Below, piece by piece: positions 25,803-34,505 of a stretch of 64,000 bases of DNA. The DNA is from Zobellia barbeyronii (GTDB lineage: Bacteria; Bacteroidota; Bacteroidia; Flavobacteriales; Flavobacteriaceae): NCBI RefSeq assembly GCF_018603515.1, contig NZ_JACATN010000004.1, positions 248,001 to 312,000 of the forward strand, read 5' to 3'. A model generated the notes under the pieces. It searched no databases, was not told where the DNA came from, and saw nothing but the letters and a program-made list of their open reading frames with translations. The position numbers and the translations under genes are program-made. Each line of letters starts with the position of its first letter. The first letter of the stretch is position 1.

Positions 25803-27185
25803 TTGTATAGCATAGTAGACATAGAAACTACCGGCAACGGTATTAAGGGTAATAAAATTACCGAAATTTCCATATTCATATATGACGGTTATGAGATTGT
25901 GGACGAGTTCACTTCTCTTGTAAATCCTGAGTGTGAAATTCCTTATTTCATTACGGGCCTAACCGGCATTGATAATGATATGGTCCGTGACGCTCCAAAA
26001 CTGGAGGAAATTGTAGATGATATTCTTAAAATTACGGAGAACACTATTTTTGTAGCCCACAGTGTAAACTTTGATTACAATGTAATTAAAAACGAGCTAC
26101 AGCTTTTGGGTCTTGATTTTATTCGAAAAAAGCTTTGTACGGTCCGCTTATCGCGTAAGTTGTTACCCGGCTACCATTCCTATAGTTTAGGGAAATTATG
26201 CTCTTCATTAGGCATACCGTTAACGGACAGGCACCGCGCTAGAGGCGATGCGCATGCTACCACCCTACTTTTTAAAAAATTATTACGTGCAGATGGTGCC
26301 GACGAGGTTTTTAAGTCCTTCTTAAACTCCCGTTCCCAAGAAGCTACCTTACCTTCTTCTTTGCCTAGGGAGGCTTTTGAAAAGTTGCCCACAGCTCCTG
26401 GCGTTTATTATTTTAAGGATGGAAAAGGAAAAATCATCTATGTAGGGAAGGCCATTAATATTAAGAAGCGGGTACTAAGTCATTTTTACGATAAGAAAAC
26501 CAAAGAAATTCAGCTTTGCCAAGTAACGGCAGATATAGACTTTGAACTTTCCGGAAGCGAACTTTTGGCTTTGTTAATGGAATCTAATGCGATAAAACAT
26601 CATTACCCAGAATTTAACCGTGCGCAGAAAAGAAAGATTCAGCCGTACGGAATATTCAGTTATGAAGACCGTAACGGTATTATGCACTTAGCTTTTAATA
26701 AGTTAAAAATGGCACCAAATTCTGTACTGACTTTGTATAGCCCAACGGATTGTAGATTATTTATTGAAGAGGTCTGCAAAAGCTTTAGGCTGTGCCCTAA
26801 GTACTGCCATTTACAAGAGAATGTAAAAACCTGTTCTCATTACCGCATAGAAACTTGTGATGGTATCTGCAGGGAAGAAGAGGACCTTGCCTTATATAAC
26901 GAAAAGGTACAACTGGCTTTAAAGCATATTAGGGCTCAGAAAGAAGACTTTGTAATTAGAGAAAAAGGTAGAAATGCAGAAGAGCAGTCTTTTGTATTGG
27001 TGAAAAATAGCGCTTATGTTGGTTATGGCTTTATAAACCAAGAAAATACTTTTACTGCAGACCATGAATTAGAAACTTTTCTGGTGCCACAAAATAACAC
27101 TTTGGAGACCGAAAGTATCATTAAGTCCTACATGAGTAAAAATCCTGGAAAAGCGTTACTTCTAGAAAGTAAATGTGAAGATTAA
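25803..27185 (+). CDS. DEDDh exonuclease fused to GIY-YIG nuclease
   Basis: Two-domain protein of 460 residues. Residues 1-165 are a DnaQ/PolIII-epsilon-type 3'-5' exonuclease (YSIVDIETTG with the Asp/Glu pair, and HRARGDAHATTLL with the last His and Asp). Residues about 195-275 are a GIY-YIG endonuclease (APGVYYFKD, IIYVGKA, with ESNAIKHHYPEFN). A Cys-containing region follows (CPKYCHLQ, CSHYRIETCDGIC). The same fusion is found in Cho/UvrC-related proteins and suggests DNA repair. A TTG start at 25803 is chosen because it gives the family's N terminus immediately before YSIVDIETTG and no ATG fits. Confidence 0.88.
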   Translation: MYSIVDIETTGNGIKGNKITEISIFIYDGYEIVDEFTSLVNPECEIPYFITGLTGIDNDMVRDAPKLEEIVDDILKITENTIFVAHSVNFDYNVIKNELQLLGLDFIRKKLCTVRLSRKLLPGYHSYSLGKLCSSLGIPLTDRHRARGDAHATTLLFKKLLRADGADEVFKSFLNSRSQEATLPSSLPREAFEKLPTAPGVYYFKDGKGKIIYVGKAINIKKRVLSHFYDKKTKEIQLCQVTADIDFELSGSELLALLMESNAIKHHYPEFNRAQKRKIQPYGIFSYEDRNGIMHLAFNKLKMAPNSVLTLYSPTDCRLFIEEVCKSFRLCPKYCHLQENVKTCSHYRIETCDGICREEEDLALYNEKVQLALKHIRAQKEDFVIREKGRNAEEQSFVLVKNSAYVGYGFINQENTFTADHELETFLVPQNNTLETESIIKSYMSKNPGKALLLESKCED

Positions 27186-27200
27186 TAACGGTACAGTTAC

Positions 27201-27293
27201 TTATTCAATTTCTTGTACATAAGGATTACGAACAATAACCATACGCTAAATATTAAGGCAACAACAGCGGTATATATCCATATAGCATCCATA
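27201..27293 (-). CDS. Possible 30-residue single-span membrane protein
   Basis: A short open frame starting MDAIWIYTAVVALIFSVWVI, that is, one hydrophobic helix followed by a short polar tail ending VQEIE. It lies on the same strand as two better supported 42-residue membrane proteins. An inverted repeat TGACAAA (27348-27354) / TTTGTCA (27363-27369) lies upstream. Length is too short for confidence and no homology can be claimed. Confidence 0.3.
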
Positions 27294-27531
27294 AGTTTGG
27301 TTTCAGGTTGTACAAAGATTTGGTGGTTTTAGTCGAACTATAAATACTGACAAACAAAGCTATTTGTCAATTTGTAATCCGATTCTTATTAAAGATAACC
27401 AAAAATTAGAGAAAACAGCCCGTACGAATTAAGATTGTTTTAACATTTACAAAAATGTTAAAAAAAACGCCTAAACGATGTCTTATTCGCAATAAAAATT
27501 AACTTAAATGCAGAAAATCAAGTAGATACAA

Positions 27532-27660
27532 CTATTTTTTCTTTCCGCTATTCATCAAAAGTAGCACGGTTACTACTAATGCTACGCAAACACATGCGAA
27601 TACAGCAATCATAATAATGCCATTGCCGTAGTTAACGAGAGGTAAATTCTGAGAGATCAT
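27532..27660 (-). CDS. 42-residue membrane protein, MISQ-type, copy A
   Basis: Encodes exactly 42 residues: MISQNLPLVNYG, a Gly-Asn-Gly turn, a transmembrane helix of about 20 residues (IIMIAVFACVCVALVVTVLL), and a positive tail NSGKKK, which predicts N-out/C-in topology. A second gene at 27925-28053 also has exactly 42 codons and starts MISQ. Both have the same palindrome TGATAATTATCA just over 50 bp before the start codon, and on this gene a TAAATTTG -7 box lies at 27690-27683, centred 33 bp from the palindrome centre. The shared length, start and promoter make this a believable gene despite its size. Function unknown. Confidence 0.6.
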   Translation of the reverse strand: MISQNLPLVNYGNGIIMIAVFACVCVALVVTVLLLMNSGKKK

Positions 27661-27713
27661 AGGTTGGTGATTTATATTTAGACAAATTTATGCCAAAGCC
27701 ACAATTCAAAATA

Positions 27714-27725
27714 TGATAATTATCA
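27714..27725 (-). promoter_or_regulatory. FNR/CRP-like palindrome before gene A
   Basis: Perfect 12-bp palindrome TGATAATTATCA, which fits the FNR-type consensus core TGAT-N4-ATCA. Its centre is 33 bp from the centre of the -7 box TAAATTTG, close to the class II activator position around -41. Confidence 0.65.
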
Positions 27726-27924
27726 GTATTACAGAATTTTAGCGAACGTAATATCATGGTATATTAAAGTTGTCAGAAACTCAATTCCCTTATGCCTACC
27801 CTACCGTTTAGAAATACAAGCATTTGTTTTCATCGTTACAAACTGGATTAAAGAATCCAAATCCTTATAAGAAGGAAAACAATACTTTCAAAAACCCTTT
27901 CTAAATACCAAAATGCATCTTAGT

Positions 27925-28053
27925 CTAACATTTATGGTCATGTTGCCCAAAAATTACTGAGCTTATTACGAAACCTATGAACATAAAACCAAGTACCATA
28001 ATAATTACGCTGGTAATGTTTACATCAAACGAGGAAAAAACTTGAGAGATCAT
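27925..28053 (-). CDS. 42-residue membrane protein, MISQ-type, copy B
   Basis: Again exactly 42 residues, starting MISQVFSSFDVNITS, then a transmembrane helix (VIIMVLGFMFIGFVISSVIF) and a tail GQHDHKC containing two His and a terminal Cys, which might bind a metal. Similarity to copy A is limited to the first four residues, length and layout, so the pair could be old paralogues or convergent. The same palindrome lies at 28109-28120 and a TAACTTTA box at 28085-28078, 33 bp centre to centre as in copy A. It is the nearest gene to the divergent CRP/FNR-type regulator at 28250. Function unknown. Confidence 0.6.
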   Translation of the reverse strand: MISQVFSSFDVNITSVIIMVLGFMFIGFVISSVIFGQHDHKC

Positions 28054-28108
28054 AACTTTGATTTTTAAATTAATACTTAAAGTTAAGATGAAATGGTATC
28101 AGAAAATA

Positions 28109-28120
28109 TGATAATTATCA
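28109..28120 (-). promoter_or_regulatory. FNR/CRP-like palindrome before gene B
   Basis: Identical copy of TGATAATTATCA, placed between gene B and the divergent CRP/FNR-type gene. It also shares neighbouring bases (AAAATATGATAATTATCAG) with the first copy. Confidence 0.65.
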
Positions 28121-28249
28121 GCATCGCATTTTTTTTATACTATAAATTCTACAGGTTTTTAAGGTGATATAAATTTCTAAAAACTTTCGTGTTGGAACTC
28201 AAACTGGGTAGATATTACTATATTCATCCAACCTTAATCAACCACAAAA

Positions 28250-28825
28250 ATCGAAACACTAAAACACATTTTAAACCAGATTCTTCCTATTGAAGAACAG
28301 GATTGGGAGGTTATAAAACCACATCTCACCGTTACCAAATTCCAAGAAGAAGAACAGTTACTCTCCCCTCCTAACATCTGCAATTTTATTGCCTTTATAA
28401 AATCTGGCTCCATACGGTCATACCACACAGACGACAATCTGGTTGAAACCAACCTTCTCTTACGGTCCGAAAATGAATTCATTACAGATTACGAAAGTTT
28501 TATAAGCCAAGAACCGTCCACATTGTGGATTAAGGCTATTGATAAGGGCGAAGTCATTTATTTAGACAGAACGGGCCTGCATACCCTTTACGACACTTCT
28601 TTCTATTGGAATAAGTTTGGCAGAATTATTAGTGAACAGATTTTTCTGAACAGTAAACGTAGAACAGCACAAATGTTATTTTTGACCCCCACAGAGCGGT
28701 ATGTACTGCTATTGGAAACCCAACCCTATTTTTTTCAGAAATATTCCTTAAAACATATTGCCAGTTATTTAGGAATAACTCCACAATCATTAAGTAGAAT
28801 TAGAAACCAACTTTCTAAGCATTAG
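28250..28825 (+). CDS. CRP/FNR family regulator with non-standard start
   Basis: The coding frame is open from just after a stop at 28235 to 28825. It reads as a compact CRP/FNR-type regulator typical of Bacteroidota: cyclic-nucleotide-binding-like fold (ILNQILPIEEQDWEVIKPHL, FIAFIKSGSIRSY) and a C-terminal winged helix (PTERYVLLLETQP, LKHIASYLGITPQSLSRIR). No ATG, GTG or TTG is available before base 28523, and that TTG lies in the middle of the domain. ATC at 28250 would give 191 residues, the normal length, so a rare start, a sequence error or a recent lesion must be assumed. It may control the adjacent FNR-like boxes. Confidence 0.7.
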   Translation: METLKHILNQILPIEEQDWEVIKPHLTVTKFQEEEQLLSPPNICNFIAFIKSGSIRSYHTDDNLVETNLLLRSENEFITDYESFISQEPSTLWIKAIDKGEVIYLDRTGLHTLYDTSFYWNKFGRIISEQIFLNSKRRTAQMLFLTPTERYVLLLETQPYFFQKYSLKHIASYLGITPQSLSRIRNQLSKH

Positions 28826-28890
28826 TTACCCAAAGTTAAGTGATGACTCCACTGCATTTCTAGAGATTTGTTTAAACAAAAAAACGAATC

Positions 28891-29277
28891 ATGAAAAGTA
28901 TCACATTTGAAAAAATTGGAGGCATAACTATGCTAATTACAGGTTTAGGACATACTACAACCCATTTTATTTTAGAAAACTCCACACATCCACATCCGGA
29001 ATTAAAGCATGCCATGAAAAATACTCTTATAAAAATTGGGTCTGAAGTTTCCGTATTGGATTTCCATAACGGATTTAGTTTAGCCATGGGCCTACTATTA
29101 ATAAGTTTTGGGGTTTCCATTCTAAGAAACAAAGACAAAACAGGACTGTTTATTAACCTAGTTGTAGCCGGTTTAATGGTTCTAATATCTGCACTTTACT
29201 TTCCTGTTTTTGTACTGGTATTAACCTCCATCTCTTTTACCTCTCTCCTTATAAGAACATTAAAATATGAAGATTGA
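28891..29277 (+). CDS. Hypothetical four-helix membrane protein
   Basis: Protein of 128 residues with about four transmembrane helices: near the N terminus (ITMLITGLGHTTTH), LAMGLLLISFGVSIL, LVVAGLMVLISALYFPVFVLV and a last segment. Two His near the first helix and HNGFSLAMG recur in a family of unknown bacterial membrane proteins (LIC_13387-like, tentative). It lies 65 bp after the CRP/FNR-type gene and could be regulated by it. Confidence 0.6.
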   Translation: MKSITFEKIGGITMLITGLGHTTTHFILENSTHPHPELKHAMKNTLIKIGSEVSVLDFHNGFSLAMGLLLISFGVSILRNKDKTGLFINLVVAGLMVLISALYFPVFVLVLTSISFTSLLIRTLKYED

Positions 29278-29382
29278 TAGTAACAACATTCATCCATCTG
29301 GCATAGTAATTTAGTAAAGGCGTAAAACATAAAAACCTCACAATTCCCAAATCTTTCCAATATCTTAAACTAAATTTATGGC

Positions 29383-30060
29383 GTGAAAATTTTAGCCATA
29401 GAAGACGAGCCCCAGTTACTCAGTAACATTAAAGAATCACTTGAAAAAGAGAATTTTCTTGTTGAAACGGCCTCCGATTACCATAGCGCCATAGACAAGA
29501 TTTTTATTTATGAGTACGATTGTATTCTCTTAGATATTATGCTGCCTAATGGGAATGGATTGGAGATTCTAGCCGAACTTAAAAAAGCGGGTAAAAACGA
29601 AAACGTAATTATCATCTCTGCCAAAGATTCTTTGGACGACAAACTTAAAGGGCTGGAACTTGGAGCGGATGATTATCTTACCAAGCCCTTTCACCTGGCT
29701 GAACTTAACGCGAGAGTTAAAGCTGTTCTGCGAAGACAAAAATTAGACGGAAAAAACACTATTGAAATTGCCAACAGTGTTCTAGACCTAAAAGAAAGGA
29801 CGTTTATGGTTGACCATAAGAATATTCCACTTAATAGAAAGGAGTTTGACATTCTAAATTACTTCTTGCTCAACAAAAACCGATTGGTTACAAAATCTGC
29901 GTTGGCGGAACACGTCTGGGGCGATAATTCTGATGAAGCCGATAATTTTGACTTTGTCTATTATCAAATTAAAAACCTGAGAAAAAAATTACAATCTGCC
30001 TGTGCGGATATAGAAATAGAATCCGTTTACGGAATTGGATACAAACTGGTTGAAAAATGA
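29383..30060 (+). CDS. OmpR-family response regulator
   Basis: Response regulator of 225 residues: receiver domain (residues 1-115, acidic pair E7/D8, phospho-acceptor D51 in ILLDIMLP, Lys in LTKPF) and a winged-helix output domain (KEFDILNYFLLNKNRLVTK, YQIKNLRKKL). The start is GTG at 29383; the nearby ATG at 29378 is out of frame. The stop overlaps the sensor kinase gene by 4 bp, so the two form one operon and a cognate pair. Targets likely include the PepSY-like and DUF2490 genes downstream (inference). Confidence 0.94.
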   Translation: MKILAIEDEPQLLSNIKESLEKENFLVETASDYHSAIDKIFIYEYDCILLDIMLPNGNGLEILAELKKAGKNENVIIISAKDSLDDKLKGLELGADDYLTKPFHLAELNARVKAVLRRQKLDGKNTIEIANSVLDLKERTFMVDHKNIPLNRKEFDILNYFLLNKNRLVTKSALAEHVWGDNSDEADNFDFVYYQIKNLRKKLQSACADIEIESVYGIGYKLVEK

Positions 30061-31343
30061 AACTACTCAACCAATCCATAAAATACCTATCGCTTTCAAT
30101 TCTGGCGATTGTTACGGTTTGGTCCGTGATTTTTTACTTCAACCTACTCAATGAAATTAAGAGTAGTATAGACGAAGGATTGGAAAATTACAAGCGCCTC
30201 ATCATCCTAAATGCGCAACAAGATTCTACGCTTTTAACCAAAGATTATTTTGATGAAAGTTTCTTCGCCATTCGGCAAATAGACAAACAACAGGCCCTTT
30301 CGGTTAAGGACAATTATCTTGATACTACGCTGTATATGCAAGATGCCGATGATGAAGAAATGGAACCCGAACCCGTGCGAATGCTCGTTACCGCTTTTGA
30401 GCTTAATGGTCAATACTATGAGCTAAAAGTGGCCAATTCCATGGTAGAAGAAGATGATTTAGTAAAGGAACTTCTTTCTGATGTAATTTGGTTGTACCTA
30501 ACGTTAATCATCAGCATTGTGGTCATCAACAACTTTGCGCTCAAAAAACTCTGGAAACCATTTTATGAGTTCTTGAACCAGTTAAAGGAATTCCGCTTGG
30601 AAAAAAACCAAGTACTTCCCCAAGTAAAAACTGAGACCAAGGAATTTACAGATTTACAAAATGCAGTAAACTCCCTATTACAGCACGCTACCCAAACCTA
30701 CGAACACCAAAAAGAATTTATAGGCAACGCCTCGCACGAGCTGCAAACGCCTTTGGCCATAGCCACCAATAAACTAGAACTGCTAATTGAAAACGGAAAC
30801 CTACAAAACGAGCAGGCCGAAAATATTGCGGAGGTCATGCAGATTATTGAACGCCTGGTTCGCCTAAACAAATCATTATTGCTTTTGACCAAAATAGAGA
30901 ACAAGCAGTTTTTAGATAATCAGACCGTTTCCCTCAACCAAGTTGTGGGCAATTGTGTAAACGATTTAGAGGAAATAGCATCCTTTAAAACGGTGAACAT
31001 ATCCATAAACGAAAGTGCAGAATTAGATTCGAAAATGGATGCTTCCCTCGCTAATGTTATGATTTCTAATTTACTCAGGAATGCTATTTTCCATAACATT
31101 CCCAACGGAAATGTCTCTATAGAAATAACTAAAAAAGCTGTCAACATAAGTAATACCGGTCATCCCCAGAAACTAGATGAAAATCTAATTTTTACGCGTT
31201 TCTACAAACCCAATTCTAATTCTAAGGGAACAGGACTGGGGCTCGCCATTGTAAAAGCTATTTCTGTGCTATACGATTTTCAGGTTTCCTATGCTTTCCG
31301 CGATGGTTTGCATAATTTTAAAATAGATTTTCCTTCGGCATAA
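30057..31343 (+). CDS. Sensor histidine kinase
   Basis: Membrane histidine kinase of 428 residues. An N-terminal helix (about 12-30) and a second (about 142-162) enclose a periplasmic sensor region that is acidic (DADDEEMEPEPV). The phospho-acceptor is H227 in GNASHELQTPLA. N box (MISNLLRNAIFHN) and G2 box (GTGLGLAIVKAI) are present, so it should be active. Translationally coupled to the response regulator by a 4-bp overlap. The signal sensed is unknown; the following PepSY-like gene suggests an envelope or metal cue. Confidence 0.93.
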   Translation: MKLLNQSIKYLSLSILAIVTVWSVIFYFNLLNEIKSSIDEGLENYKRLIILNAQQDSTLLTKDYFDESFFAIRQIDKQQALSVKDNYLDTTLYMQDADDEEMEPEPVRMLVTAFELNGQYYELKVANSMVEEDDLVKELLSDVIWLYLTLIISIVVINNFALKKLWKPFYEFLNQLKEFRLEKNQVLPQVKTETKEFTDLQNAVNSLLQHATQTYEHQKEFIGNASHELQTPLAIATNKLELLIENGNLQNEQAENIAEVMQIIERLVRLNKSLLLLTKIENKQFLDNQTVSLNQVVGNCVNDLEEIASFKTVNISINESAELDSKMDASLANVMISNLLRNAIFHNIPNGNVSIEITKKAVNISNTGHPQKLDENLIFTRFYKPNSNSKGTGLGLAIVKAISVLYDFQVSYAFRDGLHNFKIDFPSA

Positions 31344-31410
31344 ATTCCTTTCCCAAGTCTTTCCAAATTCGGGTGTTTCTTTTGTCTTATAATCTAAAAA
31401 ATCATATAAG

Positions 31411-31857
31411 ATGAACAAACAAATTTTAAGTATCGGGGTAGCATTACTAATAGGCTCAATTGCACAAGCTCAAGACATTCCACAGAGTCAAGTTCCATCC
31501 ATCATTGTAAACAAATTCAACAAAGAATTTCCAAAAGCATCGGATATAGAATGGGAAATGGACGGAAACCTGTACAATGTTGATTTTGAAATGGGCTGGA
31601 ACAAAGACCATGATGTATGGTACAATGCCGAAGGTGATGTCGTAAAACACAAAGAGGAAATTGCCAAAAGTGAATTACCAAAAGCTGTTAAGGATAGAAT
31701 AAAAACAGATTTTAAAGGCTACTCCGTAGACGATTTGGAACGCATTACAGATAACGATAAAGTGGTCTATAAATTAGAACTAGATGCCCTTACGCAACAA
31801 GATTGGGATGCTATTATTGATGCTGATGGTAACCTGATTAGTAAAATAGAAGACTAA
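31411..31857 (+). CDS. PepSY-like periplasmic protein (two repeats)
   Basis: Secreted protein of 148 residues; the signal peptide ends near IAQAQ. The mature part holds two PepSY-like units: VPSIIVNKFNKEFPKASDIEWE with a strand pair YNVDFEMG and DVWYNAEGDVV, and LPKAVKDRIKTDFKGY with VVYKLELD and WDAIIDADGNLI. This fits the PF11396 type common in Bacteroidota. Such proteins are often encoded next to two-component systems. It begins 67 bp after the kinase gene and 12 bp before the DUF2490 gene, which suggests one unit. Molecular role unknown. Confidence 0.85.
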   Translation: MNKQILSIGVALLIGSIAQAQDIPQSQVPSIIVNKFNKEFPKASDIEWEMDGNLYNVDFEMGWNKDHDVWYNAEGDVVKHKEEIAKSELPKAVKDRIKTDFKGYSVDDLERITDNDKVVYKLELDALTQQDWDAIIDADGNLISKIED

Positions 31858-31869
31858 AGTCATTCAGAA

Positions 31870-32640
31870 ATGGTAAAAACTTGGTCAGCTATCCTATTAG
31901 GAACGATTATAAATGTAAACTGCCTTGCCCAATTTTCCCCTCCGGGATTGGGCGAGGCCAATACCGCCTCTTGGTTTGCCATTGGTATGAAGCAACACCT
32001 CAATGAAACAAAAACCGTTACCTCCGCTACCCATTTGGGTCTAGGGCGCATTAGCAATCCTGATGCCTACAACCCGTTTGAGAAATCCTCTATTTATGTT
32101 GTAAATGAAGAAGTAACGCACCAGTTTAGAAAAAACTGGAAGTACTCCGCTGCCCTAAGCTATCGTTGGCAAAACAAATACAAAGACACCCCACCTTATG
32201 ATCTGGACACACCAAATGCACGTCAAGAATTAAGGATTTACAGTAGGTTTTCATACTTAAATTCCCTGAATAAGATGGACTATTCATTTAGCTATCGTCC
32301 GGAACTCCGGTTTTTCTACGACCCAGATTTTAGCGCCGCTACAAAAAACACCCAGTTTCGTTCTCGCTTTCGGGCAAAAGCCGCTTTTAACCTTAATGCA
32401 TTAGAAACGCACAAAATTTCAACAACGGCAGAAGCTATGTTTTCCACCACCCGAACCAATAGCTGGAGTACATTTGAATATCAGGAAATCCGGTTTTGTC
32501 TGTATTACTCCATAACATTTCCAAAACAAAAACTCACGTTTAACTTGGGCTATATGAACGACCTTATTGGAAAAGACTCCATCACAGATGTACATTATTT
32601 TGCGTTTGATATTATGATTAACCACCCGTTCAGCATTTAA
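31870..32640 (+). CDS. DUF2490 outer-membrane beta-barrel-like protein
   Basis: Protein of 256 residues with a short signal peptide (ending near CLAQ) and a pattern of alternating aromatic strands (YSAALSYRWQNKY, MDYSFSYRPELRFFYDP, RFCLYYSITFP, LTFNLGYMND), fitting a small outer-membrane barrel of the DUF2490 family. The last residues are HPFSI. It follows the PepSY-like gene after 12 bp, in the likely operon of the two-component system. Function unknown. Confidence 0.78.
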   Translation: MVKTWSAILLGTIINVNCLAQFSPPGLGEANTASWFAIGMKQHLNETKTVTSATHLGLGRISNPDAYNPFEKSSIYVVNEEVTHQFRKNWKYSAALSYRWQNKYKDTPPYDLDTPNARQELRIYSRFSYLNSLNKMDYSFSYRPELRFFYDPDFSAATKNTQFRSRFRAKAAFNLNALETHKISTTAEAMFSTTRTNSWSTFEYQEIRFCLYYSITFPKQKLTFNLGYMNDLIGKDSITDVHYFAFDIMINHPFSI

Positions 32641-32658
32641 AACCAATATTATTGGTAT

Positions 32659-33258
32659 TTAATTCAACCTGTTTTTCTTGTATTTCTGTATAAGCTTCCT
32701 TGCTCCGTTTAACATAATCATATGTGAACTGGGATTAATTGAAGGTACACTTTTATCATCTGGGAAAATGGACTCTTGGTTGGGGAGTGTTTTTCCGTAT
32801 ACTTGAGATGAGGAGATAAGTTCTCCCGTATTCAAATCATAGATTGCTACGGATACCGAAGCTCTGTTGCTTGAAGTCTCACCTTCAAAGCCTATTGAGC
32901 CGGCACCATCACTAATTACATTGCCTCCTATGTTAATAATGTAATCGCAATCTGTAGCTTTCTTTAATTCCTTTAGCTCTAAGTCCGATAAGTTGAACTT
33001 AATTTCAGGAGCTATCAATTTTGATGCTCTTAGCGTATGTATCTCAACTAATGAATCACCTAGTATTTTTTTAAAATCTTCTAATGAATTGTAATACAAT
33101 TTGGTATCAAACTTTTTAGAGTTAGATACGGTTCTATTCATAATCCATTTTCCCGTACTGAAATCCAACTCCTTTCCTGTATCAAAAAAATAATCGTATT
33201 TGGCGCTGCCACAAGAAAAAAAAGTACAAATAATGAATATTAAAGCTAGTTTCTTCAT
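32659..33258 (-). CDS. Hypothetical lipoprotein
   Basis: Protein of 199 residues from the ATG at 33258, beginning MKKLALIFIICTFFSC with an evident lipobox. A longer start at 33315 would put 19 unlike residues ahead of the signal and is rejected. The mature part includes LKKATDCDYIINIGGNVIS and YDLNTGELISSSQVYGK, a pattern seen in periplasmic proteins of the CsgG/TolB-N-like or LPP20-like sort that measure or assemble envelope complexes (weak). Convergent with the DUF2490 gene. Confidence 0.7.
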   Translation of the reverse strand: MKKLALIFIICTFFSCGSAKYDYFFDTGKELDFSTGKWIMNRTVSNSKKFDTKLYYNSLEDFKKILGDSLVEIHTLRASKLIAPEIKFNLSDLELKELKKATDCDYIINIGGNVISDGAGSIGFEGETSSNRASVSVAIYDLNTGELISSSQVYGKTLPNQESIFPDDKSVPSINPSSHMIMLNGARKLIQKYKKNRLN

Positions 33259-33571
33259 GTAAGATTTTACGTTAAAAACAAAGTAAATGTAATTATTAAT
33301 TCCATTCAAAATCATAAATAAAAACAGTAAAAAATACAGGTTGACTGTAACCCTAAAACCTTAAAATAGTCTCAATCCAGTGAAGAAAACGGAATAAGAA
33401 ATACACCTTAGCTATTCAATCACCTTGGTCAGGTTTTATCTGTTCCTAGAATAATTCCTTGCCTTGGTGAAGTTGTCAGAAATTTCTAGTACTTTTCGTT
33501 TAGGAAACTAAAACATCTCTAAACATTAAATATGTTTTAAATCCTTACGATGGAGTTCTGCAACAAACGAA

Positions 33572-34399
33572 ATGAATAAAGAAATTAAATTAGGAACAAA
33601 GGAGTATTTGGATGTTGCACAGCAAACGTTGGACAAGTCAATTAGATTAATCGCTAAATCAATCGACAAAGGATTAGCAGACACAAACGATGATATTGCA
33701 ATGTCTTTTTCACTAATGACTGGACCAATTCTTGATACTAGTCATTCATTACTTGTGTTATCTTCTATGGGAAAAATGCGAGACTGCTATTCTTTATCTC
33801 GAATTGTTTTTGACCATGTTTTAAACTTGGGATATTTCGGAGCAAAAGGAGAAGAGACCGTAAAAAAAGCATTACAACATTATCACCAAAAAGCATTTCG
33901 TGATTTAGACAGAAAAATTGAGATAAAAGATTTAGCTTTTGGTATTGGGCTAAAAGACATAGACAAAGCACCAATTTCCGATAAGCTAAAAGAAGCTTTG
34001 AATTACTTCACTTCTAAAAAAGGATTTGAAATTAGGTCTTGGACGGGAGATAACGTATTCAAAAAGGTTGAAATCATTCGTGATTATTATGGAAAAGAAA
34101 TCGGAATGATGTTAGTGATAAATTTATTTTTCATTTACCGACATTCATCTGAAATTATGCACGGAACTTTATTCGGAAGTCTATTTGCTCGTGGCATGAC
34201 AAAACCGGAAAGCGAGCAACCTAATGATGAAAAGGAATTAAAAAAATTCCATAGAACAAGAATAAGTTTTATTTTAATATGTTCAATTCTCTTAAACTAT
34301 GTCACTTTATATATTATCAATAGACATTACCCAAGACAAAAGGAAATGGAAGAATTAGCTGAGTTGATTAAAGACTTTAGAATTACAATGTATGAATAA
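33572..34399 (+). CDS. DUF5677-like protein
   Basis: Soluble, mainly helical protein of 275 residues. The stretch LVLSSMGKMRDCYSLSRIVFD and the later IYRHSSEIMHGTL look like the conserved parts of DUF5677-type proteins, which are scattered among accessory regions of bacteria. Gaps of about 310 bp before and 106 bp after separate it from its neighbours. This may mean an independent or acquired gene. The function is unknown. Confidence 0.55.
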   Translation: MNKEIKLGTKEYLDVAQQTLDKSIRLIAKSIDKGLADTNDDIAMSFSLMTGPILDTSHSLLVLSSMGKMRDCYSLSRIVFDHVLNLGYFGAKGEETVKKALQHYHQKAFRDLDRKIEIKDLAFGIGLKDIDKAPISDKLKEALNYFTSKKGFEIRSWTGDNVFKKVEIIRDYYGKEIGMMLVINLFFIYRHSSEIMHGTLFGSLFARGMTKPESEQPNDEKELKKFHRTRISFILICSILLNYVTLYIINRHYPRQKEMEELAELIKDFRITMYE

Positions 34400-34505
34400 G
34401 AGATTGCATAAATAAAGTAATCGTTCTAAAAGTCATTAATTCAACACAAAATCAACTCATATAAGCCTCGATCTAGTCGAGTTAGTAATAAAATCTAACA
34501 TTAAA

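Noticed and set aside
27438-27463. AT-rich hairpin TTTTAACATTT / AAATGTTAAAA
   Set aside because: Perfect arms but weak pairing and no T-run at the 3' side on either strand; likely chance in AT-rich DNA.
33316-34505. Possible mobile-element borders around the DUF5677-like gene
   Set aside because: No inverted or direct repeats, integrase or transposase could be seen at either side.
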